A DNA stretch of 64,000 bases, from the NCBI RefSeq assembly GCF_002078175.1, contig NZ_MWFK01000001.1, positions 1 through 64,000 on the forward strand, read 5' to 3'. Under the pieces are notes generated by a model. It did no database searches. It was not told the origin of the DNA and saw only the letters and a list, made by a program, of their open reading frames with translations. This stretch comes from Streptomyces sp. M41(2017) (GTDB taxonomy: Bacteria; Actinomycetota; Actinomycetes; Streptomycetales; Streptomycetaceae). Below are positions 18,020 through 31,622 of the stretch, in pieces (position 1 is the first letter of the stretch; each line of letters opens with the position of its first letter). A program made the translations under genes and the position numbers.

Positions 18020-19165
18020 ATGGATCTCACCCCCTCCCCCGCCGACGAGGCGTTCCGCGCCGAGGCCCGGACCTGGCTGGGCGCCCATGTCCCGACGGTC
18101 CCGCCGCCCTCGCTGGAGACCGAGGAGGGGTTCGCCGCGCACCGCGCCTGGGAGGCCGAACTCGCGGCGGACCGTTGGTCGGTGGTGTCGTGGCCCACGG
18201 CCTACGGCGGCCGGGACGCGGACCTGATGCGCTGGCTGGCCTTCGAGGAGGAGTACCACGCGGCGGGTGCGCCGGGCCGGGTCGGGAAGAACGGGATCAG
18301 TCTGCTCGCGCCGACCCTCTTCGACCACGGCACCGCGGAGCAGCGGGCGCGGGTGCTGCCGCCGATGGCGACGGGCGAGGTGGTCTGGGCGCAGGCATGG
18401 TCCGAGCCCGAGGCCGGTTCCGACCTGGCCTCGCTGGCGTCGCGCGCGGTGCGGGTGGCCGGCGGCTGGCTGCTGAGCGGGCAGAAGACCTGGTCGTCGC
18501 GGGCCGCGTTCGCGGACCGCGCGTTCGGCCTGTTCCGCAGCGAGCCCAGCCTGCCGAAACCCCATCAGGGCCTGACGTACCTGATGTTCGACCTGCGCGC
18601 GCCCGGCGTCACCGTGCGCCCCATCGGCCGGCTCGACGGGAAACCGGCGTTCGCGGAACTCTTCCTGGACGACGTGTTCGTCCCGGACGAGGACGTGATC
18701 GGCGAGCCGGGGCAGGGCTGGCGGGTCGCGATGTCGACGGCGGGCAACGAACGCGGCCTGACGCTGCGTTCACCCGGCCGCTTCCTCGCGGCCGCCGACC
18801 GGCTGGTGGCGCTGTGGCGCGACGTCGGCGACCCGGCGGACTCGGCGCTGCGCGACCGGGTGGCGAACGCGGTGATCGGCGCCCGCGCCTACCGGTTGTT
18901 CACGTACGCGGGTGCCTCCCGGTTCCTCGACGGGGAGGGCGTCGGTCCGGAGTCGAGCATGAACAAGGTGTTCTGGTCCGAGCTCGACATCGCGCTGCAC
19001 GAGACGGCCCTCGATCTGCTCGGCGAGGACGGCGAGTTGGCGGACACGGCGTGGTCCGAGGGGTACGTCTTCTCGCTCGCCGGCCCGATCTACGCGGGCA
19101 CGAACGAGATCCAGCGCGACATCGTCGCCGAGCGGCTGCTCGGCCTTCCGAAGGGGCGCCGCTGA
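18020..19165 (+). CDS. Acyl-CoA dehydrogenase, FadE30/FadE31-like large subunit
   Basis: Flavin-dependent alpha,beta-dehydrogenation of an acyl-CoA. The 381-residue protein has the family's middle-domain WAQAWSEPEAGSDLASLASR and the C-terminal AGPIYAGTNEIQRDIVAERL FAD-binding segment. GAGGTGA precedes the ATG by 6 nt; a GTG three codons earlier would give 384 residues. The ATG of a shorter dehydrogenase overlaps its stop by 1 bp, so the two may form an alpha2beta2 enzyme like the steroid-degrading mycobacterial FadE pairs. It is divergent from ipdF. Confidence 0.85.
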   Translation: MDLTPSPADEAFRAEARTWLGAHVPTVPPPSLETEEGFAAHRAWEAELAADRWSVVSWPTAYGGRDADLMRWLAFEEEYHAAGAPGRVGKNGISLLAPTLFDHGTAEQRARVLPPMATGEVVWAQAWSEPEAGSDLASLASRAVRVAGGWLLSGQKTWSSRAAFADRAFGLFRSEPSLPKPHQGLTYLMFDLRAPGVTVRPIGRLDGKPAFAELFLDDVFVPDEDVIGEPGQGWRVAMSTAGNERGLTLRSPGRFLAAADRLVALWRDVGDPADSALRDRVANAVIGARAYRLFTYAGASRFLDGEGVGPESSMNKVFWSELDIALHETALDLLGEDGELADTAWSEGYVFSLAGPIYAGTNEIQRDIVAERLLGLPKGRR

Positions 19166-20163
19166 TGCGTTTCCTGCTCGACGACGAACAGCGTGCCTTC
19201 GCCGCCTCCCTGGACGCGATGCTGTCCGCCGCGGACACCTCGTCGGCGGTGCGGGCCTGGGCCGAGGGCGATCGCGTGCCCGGCTCGGTCCTGTGGTCGC
19301 GCCTCGCAGAAGCCGGGGTCTTCGCGCTGGCGGTACCGGAGAAGTACGAAGGTGTCGGCCCCCTCCCTGTCGAACTGGTCGTGGCGTACGTGGAGTTGGG
19401 CCGCCACGCGGTTCCGGGGCCGGTGGCGGAGACGGTGGCGGCGGCCGCCCTGCTGGGCGGTCTGGGCGAGCGCGGCGAGTCGGGGCCCGCCGAACGGCTG
19501 CTGCCGGGACTGGCCTCGGGCGGGAGTGTCGCCACGCTCGCCATGGACGGCGGGTACGCGCTCGACGCCGACGCGGCGACCGTGCTGCTCGCCGTGGAGG
19601 GCGAGAGCCTGTACCGGGCGTCCGGTCACGGTCCGGTGCGCGTGTCCGTGGACCGTGCCCGGCGCCTGGCCCGGCCGGAGGCCGGCGGTGAACTCCTGGC
19701 GCGCGGGCCGCAGGTCGCCGGCGCGGTGCGGGAGGCGGTGACGTGGGCCCGGCTCGCGACGGCCGCCCAGGCGCTCGGCGTCGGCCTCGCTCTCCTCGAC
19801 CGGACCGTCGCGTACGTCGGGCAGCGCACCCAGTTCGGTGTGCCCGTCGGCTCGTTCCAGACCGTCAAGCACCGGCTGGCGGACGCGAAGATCGCCCTGG
19901 AGTTCGCCCGCCCCCTGCTGTTCGGAGCCGCCCTGTCGATGACGCCCGCGGACGTGGCCGCCGCCAAGGTCACGGCGGTCGAGGCGGCGTACGCCACGGC
20001 CCGGACCGCGTTGCAGCTGCACGGCGCGATCGGCTACACCGCCGAGTGCGACCTGTCGCTCTGGCTCACCAAGGCGCGCGCCCTGCGCACCGCGTGGGGA
20101 ACCCCGGCCGAGTGCCGGGCGCGGGTGCTGGCCGGTCTCAGTGGTGATCGCCCCCGCTCGTGA
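19165..20163 (+). CDS. Acyl-CoA dehydrogenase, short FadE32/FadE33-like subunit
   Basis: 332-residue acyl-CoA dehydrogenase-like protein, shorter than the usual ~385. It keeps the C-terminal helical domain (TVAYVGQRTQFGVPVGSFQT, ALQLHGAIGYTAECDL) but has a reduced middle domain. In mycobacterial steroid degradation such short subunits pair with a full-length FadE in an alpha2beta2 enzyme with two rather than four active sites. Coupled to the upstream dehydrogenase by a 1-bp overlap; its 3' end overlaps the convergent cytochrome b gene by 26 bp. Confidence 0.82.
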   Translation: MRFLLDDEQRAFAASLDAMLSAADTSSAVRAWAEGDRVPGSVLWSRLAEAGVFALAVPEKYEGVGPLPVELVVAYVELGRHAVPGPVAETVAAAALLGGLGERGESGPAERLLPGLASGGSVATLAMDGGYALDADAATVLLAVEGESLYRASGHGPVRVSVDRARRLARPEAGGELLARGPQVAGAVREAVTWARLATAAQALGVGLALLDRTVAYVGQRTQFGVPVGSFQTVKHRLADAKIALEFARPLLFGAALSMTPADVAAAKVTAVEAAYATARTALQLHGAIGYTAECDLSLWLTKARALRTAWGTPAECRARVLAGLSGDRPRS

Positions 20164-21763
20164 TCTCCCGGTACTCCTCGGCCGTCGGCTTCGGGACGCG
20201 GGCGGAGGGTCCCTGGAGACCGCGCGCCAGCCGGGCCCGCAGCCGCCGGGTGGGGCCGGCCCGGCGGGCCACGCCGTTCGCGTCGACCAGCCTGCCGATC
20301 TCGAAGGGCGGTGCCTGCTCGTGCTGGGTGAGGGTGAACCGCTGTGCCGGGGTCAGGGGTTCGTGGACCTCGACGTACTCGCCGTGCGGGAGCCTCTTGA
20401 TGGTGCCGGACTCCCGTCCGTGCAACACCTTGTCCCGGTCGGCGCGTTGCAGCCCCAGGCAGACGCGCCGCGTGACGACGAAGGCCAGGGCGGGTCCGAC
20501 GAACACGCCGACGCGGACGAACCAGGTGATCGCGTTGATCGAGAGGTGGAAGTGGGTGGCCCACAGGTCGTTGCCACCGCCGACCAGCAGGATGGCGTAC
20601 AGCGTCAGCCAGGCGACGCCGAGCGCGGTGCGGGTGGGGACGTTGCGCGGCCGGTCCAGGATGTGGTGCTCGCGCCGGTCGCCGGTGATCCACGCCTCGA
20701 TGAACGGGTAGACGGCGATGGCGGCCATGATGAGCGGGAACAGCGAGAACGGGATGAAGACACCCAGCTGGAGGGTGTGGCCGAAGGCGTTGATCTCCCA
20801 TCCCGGCATCACCCGGATCAGTCCCTCGGAGAACCCGAGGTACCAGTCGGGCTGGGCGCCTGTGGTGACCAGGTCGGGACGGTAGGGCCCGAACGCCCAC
20901 ACCGGGTTGACGGTGGCGATCGCACCCATGATCGACAGCACGCCGAAGACCAGGAAGAAGAAGCCGCCGGCCTTCGCCATGTAGACGGGCATGAACGGCA
21001 TGCCGACGACCGACGTCTGATTCTTTCCGGCCCCCGGGTACTGCGTGTGCTTGTGGTAGAAGACCAGGATCAGATGGGCGACGACCAGCCCGAGCATGAT
21101 GCCCGGCAGCAGCAGAACGTGGATGGGGAAGAACCGCGGGATGATGTCGTGCCCCGGGAACTCGCCGCCGAACAGGAAGAAGGAGATGTACGTCCCGACG
21201 ACCGGGATGGACAGGATCGCGCCCTGCGCGAAGCGGACCCCGGTGCCGGAGAGCAGGTCGTCCGGGAGCGAGTAGCCGGTCAGCCCGGTGAGCAGTCCGA
21301 GCATCAACAGGGTCCAGCCGAACAACCAGTTGACCTCGCGCGGCTTGCGGAACGCGCCGGTGAAGAACACCCGCATCATGTGCACGAGCATCCCGGCGAG
21401 GAAGACCAGCGCCGACCAGTGGTGGATCTGGCGGATCAGGAGTCCGCCGCGCACGTCGAAGCTGATGTCCAGGGTGGACTCGTAGGCCCTGGTCATGATG
21501 ATGCCGTTCAGCGGCTCGTACGAGCCGTGGTAGACGACCTCCACCCCGCTGGGCTCGAAGAACAGGGTGAGGTAGACGCCCGTGATGATCAGGACGATGA
21601 AGCCGTAGAGGCAGACCTCGCCCAGCATGAACGACCAGTGGTCCGGGAAGACCTTGCGCATGTTGGCCTTGGCCAGCGAATAGATCCCGAGCCGGCCGTC
21701 GGCCCAGTCCGCCAGCCGCTCGCCCTTGGCCGTCTCGACACGCCGCCCCTCGCGCACACTCAT
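20138..21763 (-). CDS. Cytochrome b subunit of a cytochrome bc complex (QcrB paralogue)
   Basis: Integral membrane quinol-oxidising subunit of 541 residues with about nine hydrophobic helices. Haem-binding histidines lie in RQIHHWSALVFLAGMLVHMMR and FFPIHVLLLPGIMLGLVVAH; the Qo-site region has the actinobacterial PDWYLGFSEG in place of PEWY. The hydrophilic C-terminal ~100 residues (from VVTRRVCLGLQRADRDK) are cytoplasmic. No qcrA or qcrC lies nearby, so this is an orphan second copy that would have to use subunits made elsewhere. GGGGCTGCG precedes the ATG, a weak site. Confidence 0.87.
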   Translation of the reverse strand: MSVREGRRVETAKGERLADWADGRLGIYSLAKANMRKVFPDHWSFMLGEVCLYGFIVLIITGVYLTLFFEPSGVEVVYHGSYEPLNGIIMTRAYESTLDISFDVRGGLLIRQIHHWSALVFLAGMLVHMMRVFFTGAFRKPREVNWLFGWTLLMLGLLTGLTGYSLPDDLLSGTGVRFAQGAILSIPVVGTYISFFLFGGEFPGHDIIPRFFPIHVLLLPGIMLGLVVAHLILVFYHKHTQYPGAGKNQTSVVGMPFMPVYMAKAGGFFFLVFGVLSIMGAIATVNPVWAFGPYRPDLVTTGAQPDWYLGFSEGLIRVMPGWEINAFGHTLQLGVFIPFSLFPLIMAAIAVYPFIEAWITGDRREHHILDRPRNVPTRTALGVAWLTLYAILLVGGGNDLWATHFHLSINAITWFVRVGVFVGPALAFVVTRRVCLGLQRADRDKVLHGRESGTIKRLPHGEYVEVHEPLTPAQRFTLTQHEQAPPFEIGRLVDANGVARRAGPTRRLRARLARGLQGPSARVPKPTAEEYREITSGGDHH

Positions 21764-21860
21764 TCGCAGCCCCCTCGGCCCCAGGGTGCCACGCCCTCCC
21801 CGCCAAGCCAACGGTGCCTTGCCACTGGGGAGTTGATGCGACCGGAAAGGGCCGAGCGAC

Positions 21861-21885
21861 AGCCCCTCCGGCGATTGAGGAGCGG
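21861..21885. repeat. Streptomyces intergenic repeat
   Basis: AGCCCCTCCGGCGATTGAGG and the following AGCGG match a short sequence I recall as dispersed in many copies between genes of Streptomyces chromosomes. Only one copy is in this window, between qcrB and hutD. Confidence 0.45.
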
Positions 21886-21936
21886 GCAGCGCCCCCGGGA
21901 ACGGGACGGGAAGGGGCGGAGGGGGCGAAGAAGCGT

Positions 21937-22491
21937 CTACGCGTCCACCCGGATCACCGCGACCGGCCCGGCCCCCCGGAGAGTCGCCGGCTGCGCCGAC
22001 AGCAGGGCGGCGTCGTAGCACCCCAGGGACAGCCCCGCCAGCTCCGCGGAGGAACCGAGTGCCACGACCAGTACGGCCGGCCCCGCCGGGACGGCCACCC
22101 CGTCGCCGGGGAGCAGGACCTCGACGCCCGGCGCCACCGAACCACCCCGGTTCCACATGACGTTGAGGTTCACGACGGGCCCTCCGAGCAGCCGGCACCC
22201 GGTGGGCAGGCCACCGGGAAAGCCCTGCGGGACGTACCGGGTGTCGACGAGCCTGCGCGCGTCCCCGACCGTCAGGTCCATCCCGGCCCCCTCGACCATG
22301 GTGAGGATCCGGTCCACGCCGGCGAAGGCGGAGAAGGGCCCGTCCGCGCGGACGTCGGCGAGGCTGACCCGCCACGCGAAGCCGGACATGTCCGCGCCCT
22401 CGGGACGGACGAGGATCTCCCGGGTGACTCCGCCGCCGTTCTTCCAGGGCACGGCGGTCCGCCCGGCGGCGGGCAGGAGCTGGACGCTCAT
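21937..22491 (-). CDS. HutD/Ves-family protein
   Basis: 184-residue bicupin-like protein. The family signature is at the start (RTAVPWKNGGGVTREILV) with FAWRVSLADVRADGPFSAF following. HutD proteins accompany histidine utilisation in some bacteria but the molecular role is not settled. The ATG overlaps the VWA gene stop by 4 bp, so the two are coupled; no hut genes are nearby. Confidence 0.8.
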   Translation of the reverse strand: MSVQLLPAAGRTAVPWKNGGGVTREILVRPEGADMSGFAWRVSLADVRADGPFSAFAGVDRILTMVEGAGMDLTVGDARRLVDTRYVPQGFPGGLPTGCRLLGGPVVNLNVMWNRGGSVAPGVEVLLPGDGVAVPAGPAVLVVALGSSAELAGLSLGCYDAALLSAQPATLRGAGPVAVIRVDA

Positions 22492-23207
22492 GTGAGGATC
22501 CCCTCGGCCCGGGCGGCGGCGAGCCACTGCGGGAACTCCGCGACGAGCCGGTCGTACAGCTCCCCGTCGGTCATCTTCCGCGGGTCCGAACCGGCGTGGA
22601 AGAAACCGGCGTTGTCGACGGCCCGTTTCTGCGGGACGGCCAACTCGTCCAGCCTGCGCAGGAATTCGAACTGCCTGCTGGCGGGGTCACCGAACCCTAT
22701 GAACTGCCAGAACAGCGGGAGCCGGGCCGCCTTGCAGACGTAGCGTTCGGCGGCGAGCTTGTTGATCGGTCCGCCGTCCGTCTGGAAGACGACGAGAGCG
22801 GGCTCCTTGGAGCCGCTGTCGAGGTAGTGGTCGATGACCGCGTCCATGGCGAGGTGGTAGCTGGTCTTGCCCATATGGCCCAGCCCGGCCACGATCCGCT
22901 CGATCCGTCCGTCGTGGTTGTCGAGGGCGATGTCGGTGACGGCGTCGACGTCGGTGGAGAAGAAGACGACCGGGACGGTGCCGTCGTCGTCGAGGTGGGC
23001 GGACAGCCCGAGCACCCGGTCGGCGAGGGCCTGCACACTGCCGTCCTTGTAGTACGGCTTCATCGACCCGGAGTAGTCGACGACCAGGTAGACGGCGGCC
23101 CGTTGCCCGCTCAGCCCGTGCTTGGTGAGGGAGACCCCGGCGCTCTTGTACAGGTCGACCAGCGCGGGCGCGGTCTCCTCGACCTTGGTCAGGCTGATTC
23201 CGGCCAT
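22488..23207 (-). CDS. von Willebrand factor A domain protein, TerF-like
   Basis: 239-residue protein that is essentially one VWA domain. The metal-ion-dependent adhesion site is DYSGSM (Asp44, Ser46, Ser48), with TSYHLAMDA supplying the later threonine and FQTDGGPINK the Asp. It resembles VWA proteins of tellurite-resistance clusters (TerF and TerY types). There is no signal peptide. GGGAG is at 7 nt from the ATG and a TAACCT -10-like hexamer lies about 40 bp upstream. Coupled to the HutD-like gene. Confidence 0.85.
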   Translation of the reverse strand: MAGISLTKVEETAPALVDLYKSAGVSLTKHGLSGQRAAVYLVVDYSGSMKPYYKDGSVQALADRVLGLSAHLDDDGTVPVVFFSTDVDAVTDIALDNHDGRIERIVAGLGHMGKTSYHLAMDAVIDHYLDSGSKEPALVVFQTDGGPINKLAAERYVCKAARLPLFWQFIGFGDPASRQFEFLRRLDELAVPQKRAVDNAGFFHAGSDPRKMTDGELYDRLVAEFPQWLAAARAEGILT

Positions 23208-23352
23208 GCGGGGGCTCCCGTCGTACGAGGGTTGCGGTACGCCGAGGTTACGGCACCGCCCCGGGCCGGGACGGTGCCCACCGGGGCGGGTGCGCGCGTG
23301 AACTTCGGGTGCGGCACACCCGTACGCCGTCCCCGCACGCACCGTCCCTGCG

Positions 23353-23358
23353 TACCCT
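23353..23358 (+). promoter_or_regulatory. -10 element of a probable leaderless chitosanase transcript
   Basis: TACCCT ends 7 nt before the ATG at 23366, and there is no Shine-Dalgarno, so the message may begin at the start codon. Confidence 0.4.
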
Positions 23359-23365
23359 GTCCGTC

Positions 23366-24265
23366 ATGAAACGTGCGGGTTTCCTGTTATTGGCGGTTGT
23401 TCCGGTCCTGGTCACGACAGCGGTGTACTGCGCGCTGCCCGAGCACCCGGCCAGAGCCGATGCAGGGGCGTCCGCACCGGCGTCCCGGCAGGCCACCGGG
23501 CGGACCGGAGCGACGGCCGAGCGCGGCGCGGACGACAGGAGGGCCGCCGCCGTGCCGGCGGGGCTCGCGGCCCCCGGCAAGAAGGAGCTGGCCCAGCAGC
23601 TGGTGGCCAGTGCCGAGAACTCGACACTCGACTGGCGTGAGGCGTACGCCTATGTCGAGGACATCGGTGACGGCCAGGGGTACACGGCGGGCGTCATCGG
23701 CTTCTGCACCGGCACCCACGACCTGCTCACGCTCGTGGAGTCGTACACGAGGAAGCATCCGGACAACGGGCTCGCCCGCTACCTCCCGGCGCTGCGCAGG
23801 GTGGACGGGTCGGACTCGCACGAGGGCCTGGACCCGGGTTTCCCGGCGGCGTGGCGCCACGAGGCGACGGTGCCGGCGTTCCGCGCGGCACAGGACGCCG
23901 AGCGCGACCGGGTCTACTTCGACCCCGCCGTCCGGCAGGCGCGGCGCGACGGGCTGGGCACCCTCGGCCAGTTCATCTACTACGACGCGATGGTCATGCA
24001 CGGCCCCGGCACCGGCGACTACGGCTTCTACGGCCTGCGCGACCGTGCGCTGCGCGAGGCGGATCCCCCCTCGAAGGGCGGCGACGAGGAGGCGTACCTC
24101 GACACGTTCCTGGACGTGCGCCGCGCGGCGATGCGGTCCCGGGACGCGCACCGCGACACCACCCGCATCGACACGGCCCAGCGCGTCTTCCTGCGCGAGG
24201 GGAACCTCGGTCTGGACACGCCGCTGGTGTGGAAGGTGTACGGCGAGACGTACCGGGTGCCGTAG
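23366..24265 (+). CDS. csnA: Secreted chitosanase, glycoside hydrolase family 46
   Basis: Endo-hydrolysis of chitosan outside the cell. The 299-residue precursor closely resembles Streptomyces N174 chitosanase. Signal peptide MKRAGFLLLAVVPVLVTTAV, then an Ala/Arg-rich linker to about residue 68. Catalytic acid Glu84 is in ASAENSTLDW and the base Asp102 in EDIGDGQGYT, equivalent to Glu22 and Asp40 of N174. The conserved QFIYYDAMVMHGPG and YLDTFLDVRRAAM follow. It has its own promoter and a convergent terminator towards gltD. Confidence 0.93.
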   Translation: MKRAGFLLLAVVPVLVTTAVYCALPEHPARADAGASAPASRQATGRTGATAERGADDRRAAAVPAGLAAPGKKELAQQLVASAENSTLDWREAYAYVEDIGDGQGYTAGVIGFCTGTHDLLTLVESYTRKHPDNGLARYLPALRRVDGSDSHEGLDPGFPAAWRHEATVPAFRAAQDAERDRVYFDPAVRQARRDGLGTLGQFIYYDAMVMHGPGTGDYGFYGLRDRALREADPPSKGGDEEAYLDTFLDVRRAAMRSRDAHRDTTRIDTAQRVFLREGNLGLDTPLVWKVYGETYRVP

Positions 24266-24321
24266 TCCGGCGGCGCCCGCGCGAACACGGCCGCGTGGAC
24301 CGCCGTTGCGCGGGCATGCGG

Positions 24322-24367
24322 CGGCGCCTGCCAGGTCGTCCGGTCGGGGACAGGGAGGCAGGCGCCG
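24322..24367. terminator. Bidirectional terminator between csnA and gltD
   Basis: CGGCGCCTGCC (24322-24332) pairs perfectly with GGCAGGCGCCG (24357-24367). A second small hairpin (24377-24394, CCGCAC/GTGCGG) follows with a GACGTTCTT end that would suit the csnA strand. Confidence 0.65.
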
Positions 24368-24447
24368 TCTCGTGTTCCGCACGCCTTTGTGCGGGACGTT
24401 CTTGAGTGACCGTCGGGTCACGCGATCGGGGTCACCGATCCGCGGGG

Positions 24448-25900
24448 TCAGACCATCAGTGAGCGGTCCGTCGGGCGGATCGGGGCGGGCAGGTCGCTCG
24501 CTCCGGTGAGGAAGCGGTCGACACCGCGGGCGGCCGAGCGGCCCTCCGCGATGGCCCAGACGATGAGGGACTGGCCGCGGCCAGCGTCACCGGCGACGAA
24601 CACACCGGGCACGTTGGTCGCGAAGTCGGCGTCGCGGGCGATGTTGCCGCGCTCGTCGAGCTCCAGACCGAACTGGGAGACCACGCCGTTCTCGACGTCG
24701 GTGCCGGTGAAGCCCATGGCCAGCGTGACGAGCTGTGCGGGGATCTTGCGCTCCGTGCCCGGCTTCTGGGTCAGCTTCCCGGCGACGAACTCGACCTCGA
24801 CGAGGTGCAGCCACTGGACGTTGCCGTCCTCGTCGCCCTCGAAGTGGGTGGTGTTGACGGAGTAGACCCGCTCACCGCCCTCCTCGTGCGCGGAGGTGAC
24901 CTTGTAGAGCATCGGGAACGTGGGCCAGGGCTGGCCCGGGTTCCGCTCCTCGCCCGGCTGCGGCATGATCTCCAGCTGCGTGACCGAGGCCGCGCCCTGG
25001 CGGTGGGCGGTGCCCACGCAGTCCGCGCCGGTGTCGCCGCCGCCGATGACCACGACGTGCTTGCCCTCGGCGGTGATGGGGGGCGCCACGAAGTCGCCCT
25101 CCTGCACCTTGTTGGACAGCGGGAGGTACTCCATGGCCTGGTGGATGCCGTTCAACTCCCGCCCGGGGGCGGGCAGATCACGGGCGGTGGTCGCACCGGC
25201 GGCGATGACCACGGCGTCGTACCGCTTGCGCAGGTCCGTCGCCTTGAGGTCGCGGCCGATCTCGACGCCCGTACGGAAGCGGGTGCCCTCCGCGCGCATC
25301 TGCTCGATGCGGCGGTTGATGTGCCGCTTCTCCATCTTGAACTCGGGAATGCCGTAGCGCAGCAGGCCGCCGATGCGGTCGGCACGCTCGTACACGGCGA
25401 CCGTGTGGCCGGCGCGGGTGAGCTGCTGGGCGGCGGCGAGACCGGCGGGGCCGGACCCGATGACGGCGACCGTCTTGCCGGAGAGGCGCTCCGGGGCCTG
25501 GGCCGCGACACTGCCGCTGTCCCACGCCTTGTCGATGATCGAGACCTCGACGTTCTTGATGGTCACGGCGGGCTGGTTGATGCCGAGCACGCACGCCGAC
25601 TCGCACGGGGCCGGGCACAGGCGGCCCGTGAACTCCGGGAAGTTGTTCGTGGCGTGCAGCCGCTCGGACGCGGCCTGCCAGTCCTCGCGGTACGCGTAGT
25701 CGTTCCACTCGGGGATCAGGTTCCCGAGCGGACAGCCGTTGTGGCAGAACGGGATGCCGCAGTCCATGCAGCGCGATGCCTGCTGGGAGATGATCGGGAG
25801 CAGCGAGCCCGGAACGTAGACCTCGTTCCAGTCCTTGACGCGCTCCTCGACCGGCCGGGAGGTGGCGACCTCACGGCCGTGGTTCAGAAAGCCCTTGGGA

Positions 25901-25908
<8 letters not shown>
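24448..25908 (-). CDS. gltD: Glutamate synthase (NADPH) small subunit
   Basis: 486-residue electron-transfer subunit passing NAD(P)H electrons through FAD and Fe-S centres to GltB. N-terminal [4Fe-4S] cysteines are in [14 protein letters not shown] and [10 protein letters not shown]; the FAD fold is [16 protein letters not shown] and the NAD(P)H fold [15 protein letters not shown]-terminal [20 protein letters not shown] closes the FAD site. The gene overlaps gltB by 8 bp and is translationally coupled to it. Confidence 0.97.
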
Positions 25909-30493
<4,585 letters not shown>

Positions 30494-30790
30494 CGGCTCT
30501 CCCGTCGTCGTCGTGGCATATGACTGATGCCGAGGGACGACGTTGGCCCTCTGCTGGGTGCAAAATTTCGTGCAGGTTACATGATGGAGCGGTTCTCGGG
30601 AACCGGATACTTCGTTCCAGCATGCGGACACCGCGGGGGTTGCGGCGGCACCGCGCTCGGCGGTGGAAGATATGGGGCCTCGACGGACAGATCGTTGCTC
30701 GTCGGACCTGGTCGCGGCAGGCTTCGTGGCCTGTCACGGGAGTGCTGCGCAGGCGTCATTGCCTGCGGTGCTTACGGCTCATTCCCAGTG

Positions 30791-30828
30791 GTCAAGTAAT
30801 CGAAACCGCTGAGTAACAACTACTTATG
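30791..30828. promoter_or_regulatory. GlnR-like box array
   Basis: Half-sites follow the GlnR pattern gTnAC-n6-GaAAc: GTCAA-n6-GAAAC-n6-GTAAC, spaced exactly 11 bp apart. The fourth expected half-site is poor (TTATG). It lies about 300 bp upstream of gltB and directly downstream of the VIT-family gene stop, so a gltB role is plausible but unproved. Confidence 0.4.
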
Positions 30829-30844
30829 CAGTCCCTTGCATAAG
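30823..30844. other. AT-rich 8-bp inverted repeat with 6-nt loop
   Basis: CTTATGCA (30823-30830) and TGCATAAG (30837-30844) are perfect complements, 11 bp past the VIT-gene stop. It could be that gene's terminator stem or a repressor site; unusual base composition for a Streptomyces terminator. Confidence 0.55.
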
Positions 30845-30855
30845 CGCTCGTCGCG

Positions 30856-31587
30856 TCATCCTACGGCCGTACCGAACAGGCTGCCCAGGGCGTACGTCAC
30901 ACCGGCCGCGGCACCACCGAGAGCGAACTGCCGCAGCCCGCTGAACCACCAGCTGCGGGCGGTCACCTTGGCGACCACGGCGCCGCACCCGAAGAGGCCG
31001 ATCATCGCGAGCAGCAGCGCGGGCCACAGGGCGGTCGCGCCGAGCAGGAACGGCAGGACGGGCAGCAGGGCGCCCAGGGCGAACGAGCCGAAGCTGGACA
31101 CGGCGGCGACGGTCGGGGAGGGCAGGTCGCCCGGGTCTATGCCGAGCTCCTCGCGCGCGTGGATCTCCAGCGCCTGCTCGGGGTCGCGGGAAAGCTGCCG
31201 GGCGACCTCGCGGGCCAGCTCGGGCTCGACGCCGCGGCCCTCGTACAGCGCCGCCAGCTCGCGCTCCTCGTCCTTGGGGTGCTTGCGCAGCTCCCGGCGC
31301 TCGACCTCCAGCTCCGCCTGGACCAGCTCGCGCTGCGAGGCGACCGAGGTGTACTCGCCGGCGGCCATGGAGAAGGCGCCTGCCGCGAGGCCGGCGAGTC
31401 CGGTGATGACGATCGTCTGGTGCGAGACGTTCCCGCCGGCCACGCCGGTCATCAGCGCGAGGTTGGAGACGAGGCCGTCCATCGCGCCGAACACGGCCGG
31501 GCGCAGCCATCCGCCGTTGACGTCGCGGTGGGTGTGGTTGTCGCGGTGCGCCTCGTGCAGCGTCGCCTCGGTCTCGATGATCGCCAC
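30856..31587 (-). CDS. VIT1/CCC1-family membrane protein
   Basis: 243-residue putative iron/manganese transporter. The N-terminal membrane segment has the family sequence GWLRPAVFGAMDGLVSNLAL and the second ALAAGAFSMAAGEYTSVASQ-like stretch; a charged cytoplasmic loop (~residues 85-150, ERRELRKHPKDEERELAALY) precedes three more helices. GTG start with AGGGGGA at 6 nt; longer in-frame starts exist. It is divergent from the ADP-ribosylglycohydrolase operon. Direction of transport and metal are inference from family. Confidence 0.85.
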   Translation of the reverse strand: MAIIETEATLHEAHRDNHTHRDVNGGWLRPAVFGAMDGLVSNLALMTGVAGGNVSHQTIVITGLAGLAAGAFSMAAGEYTSVASQRELVQAELEVERRELRKHPKDEERELAALYEGRGVEPELAREVARQLSRDPEQALEIHAREELGIDPGDLPSPTVAAVSSFGSFALGALLPVLPFLLGATALWPALLLAMIGLFGCGAVVAKVTARSWWFSGLRQFALGGAAAGVTYALGSLFGTAVG

Positions 31588-31622
31588 GGTGGTCCCCCTG
31601 AAAACTTGATTGGACGTCTTCC

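Larger units (their letters stand above)
30494..30855. other. Non-coding region between gltB and the VIT-family gene
   Basis: 362 bp without a convincing gene; short open frames have non-Streptomyces codon use. It holds the gltB promoter and leader, a 16-bp imperfect palindrome TGCAAAATTTCGTGCA (30559-30574), a GlnR-like array (30791-30828) and an AT-rich dyad (30823-30844). The AT content is higher than in the surroundings. I recognise no riboswitch or attenuator. Confidence 0.6.

Noticed and set aside
30527..30799. 90-residue plus-strand frame upstream of gltB
   Set aside because: Codon use is not typical of Streptomyces, no ribosome site and no recognisable motifs.
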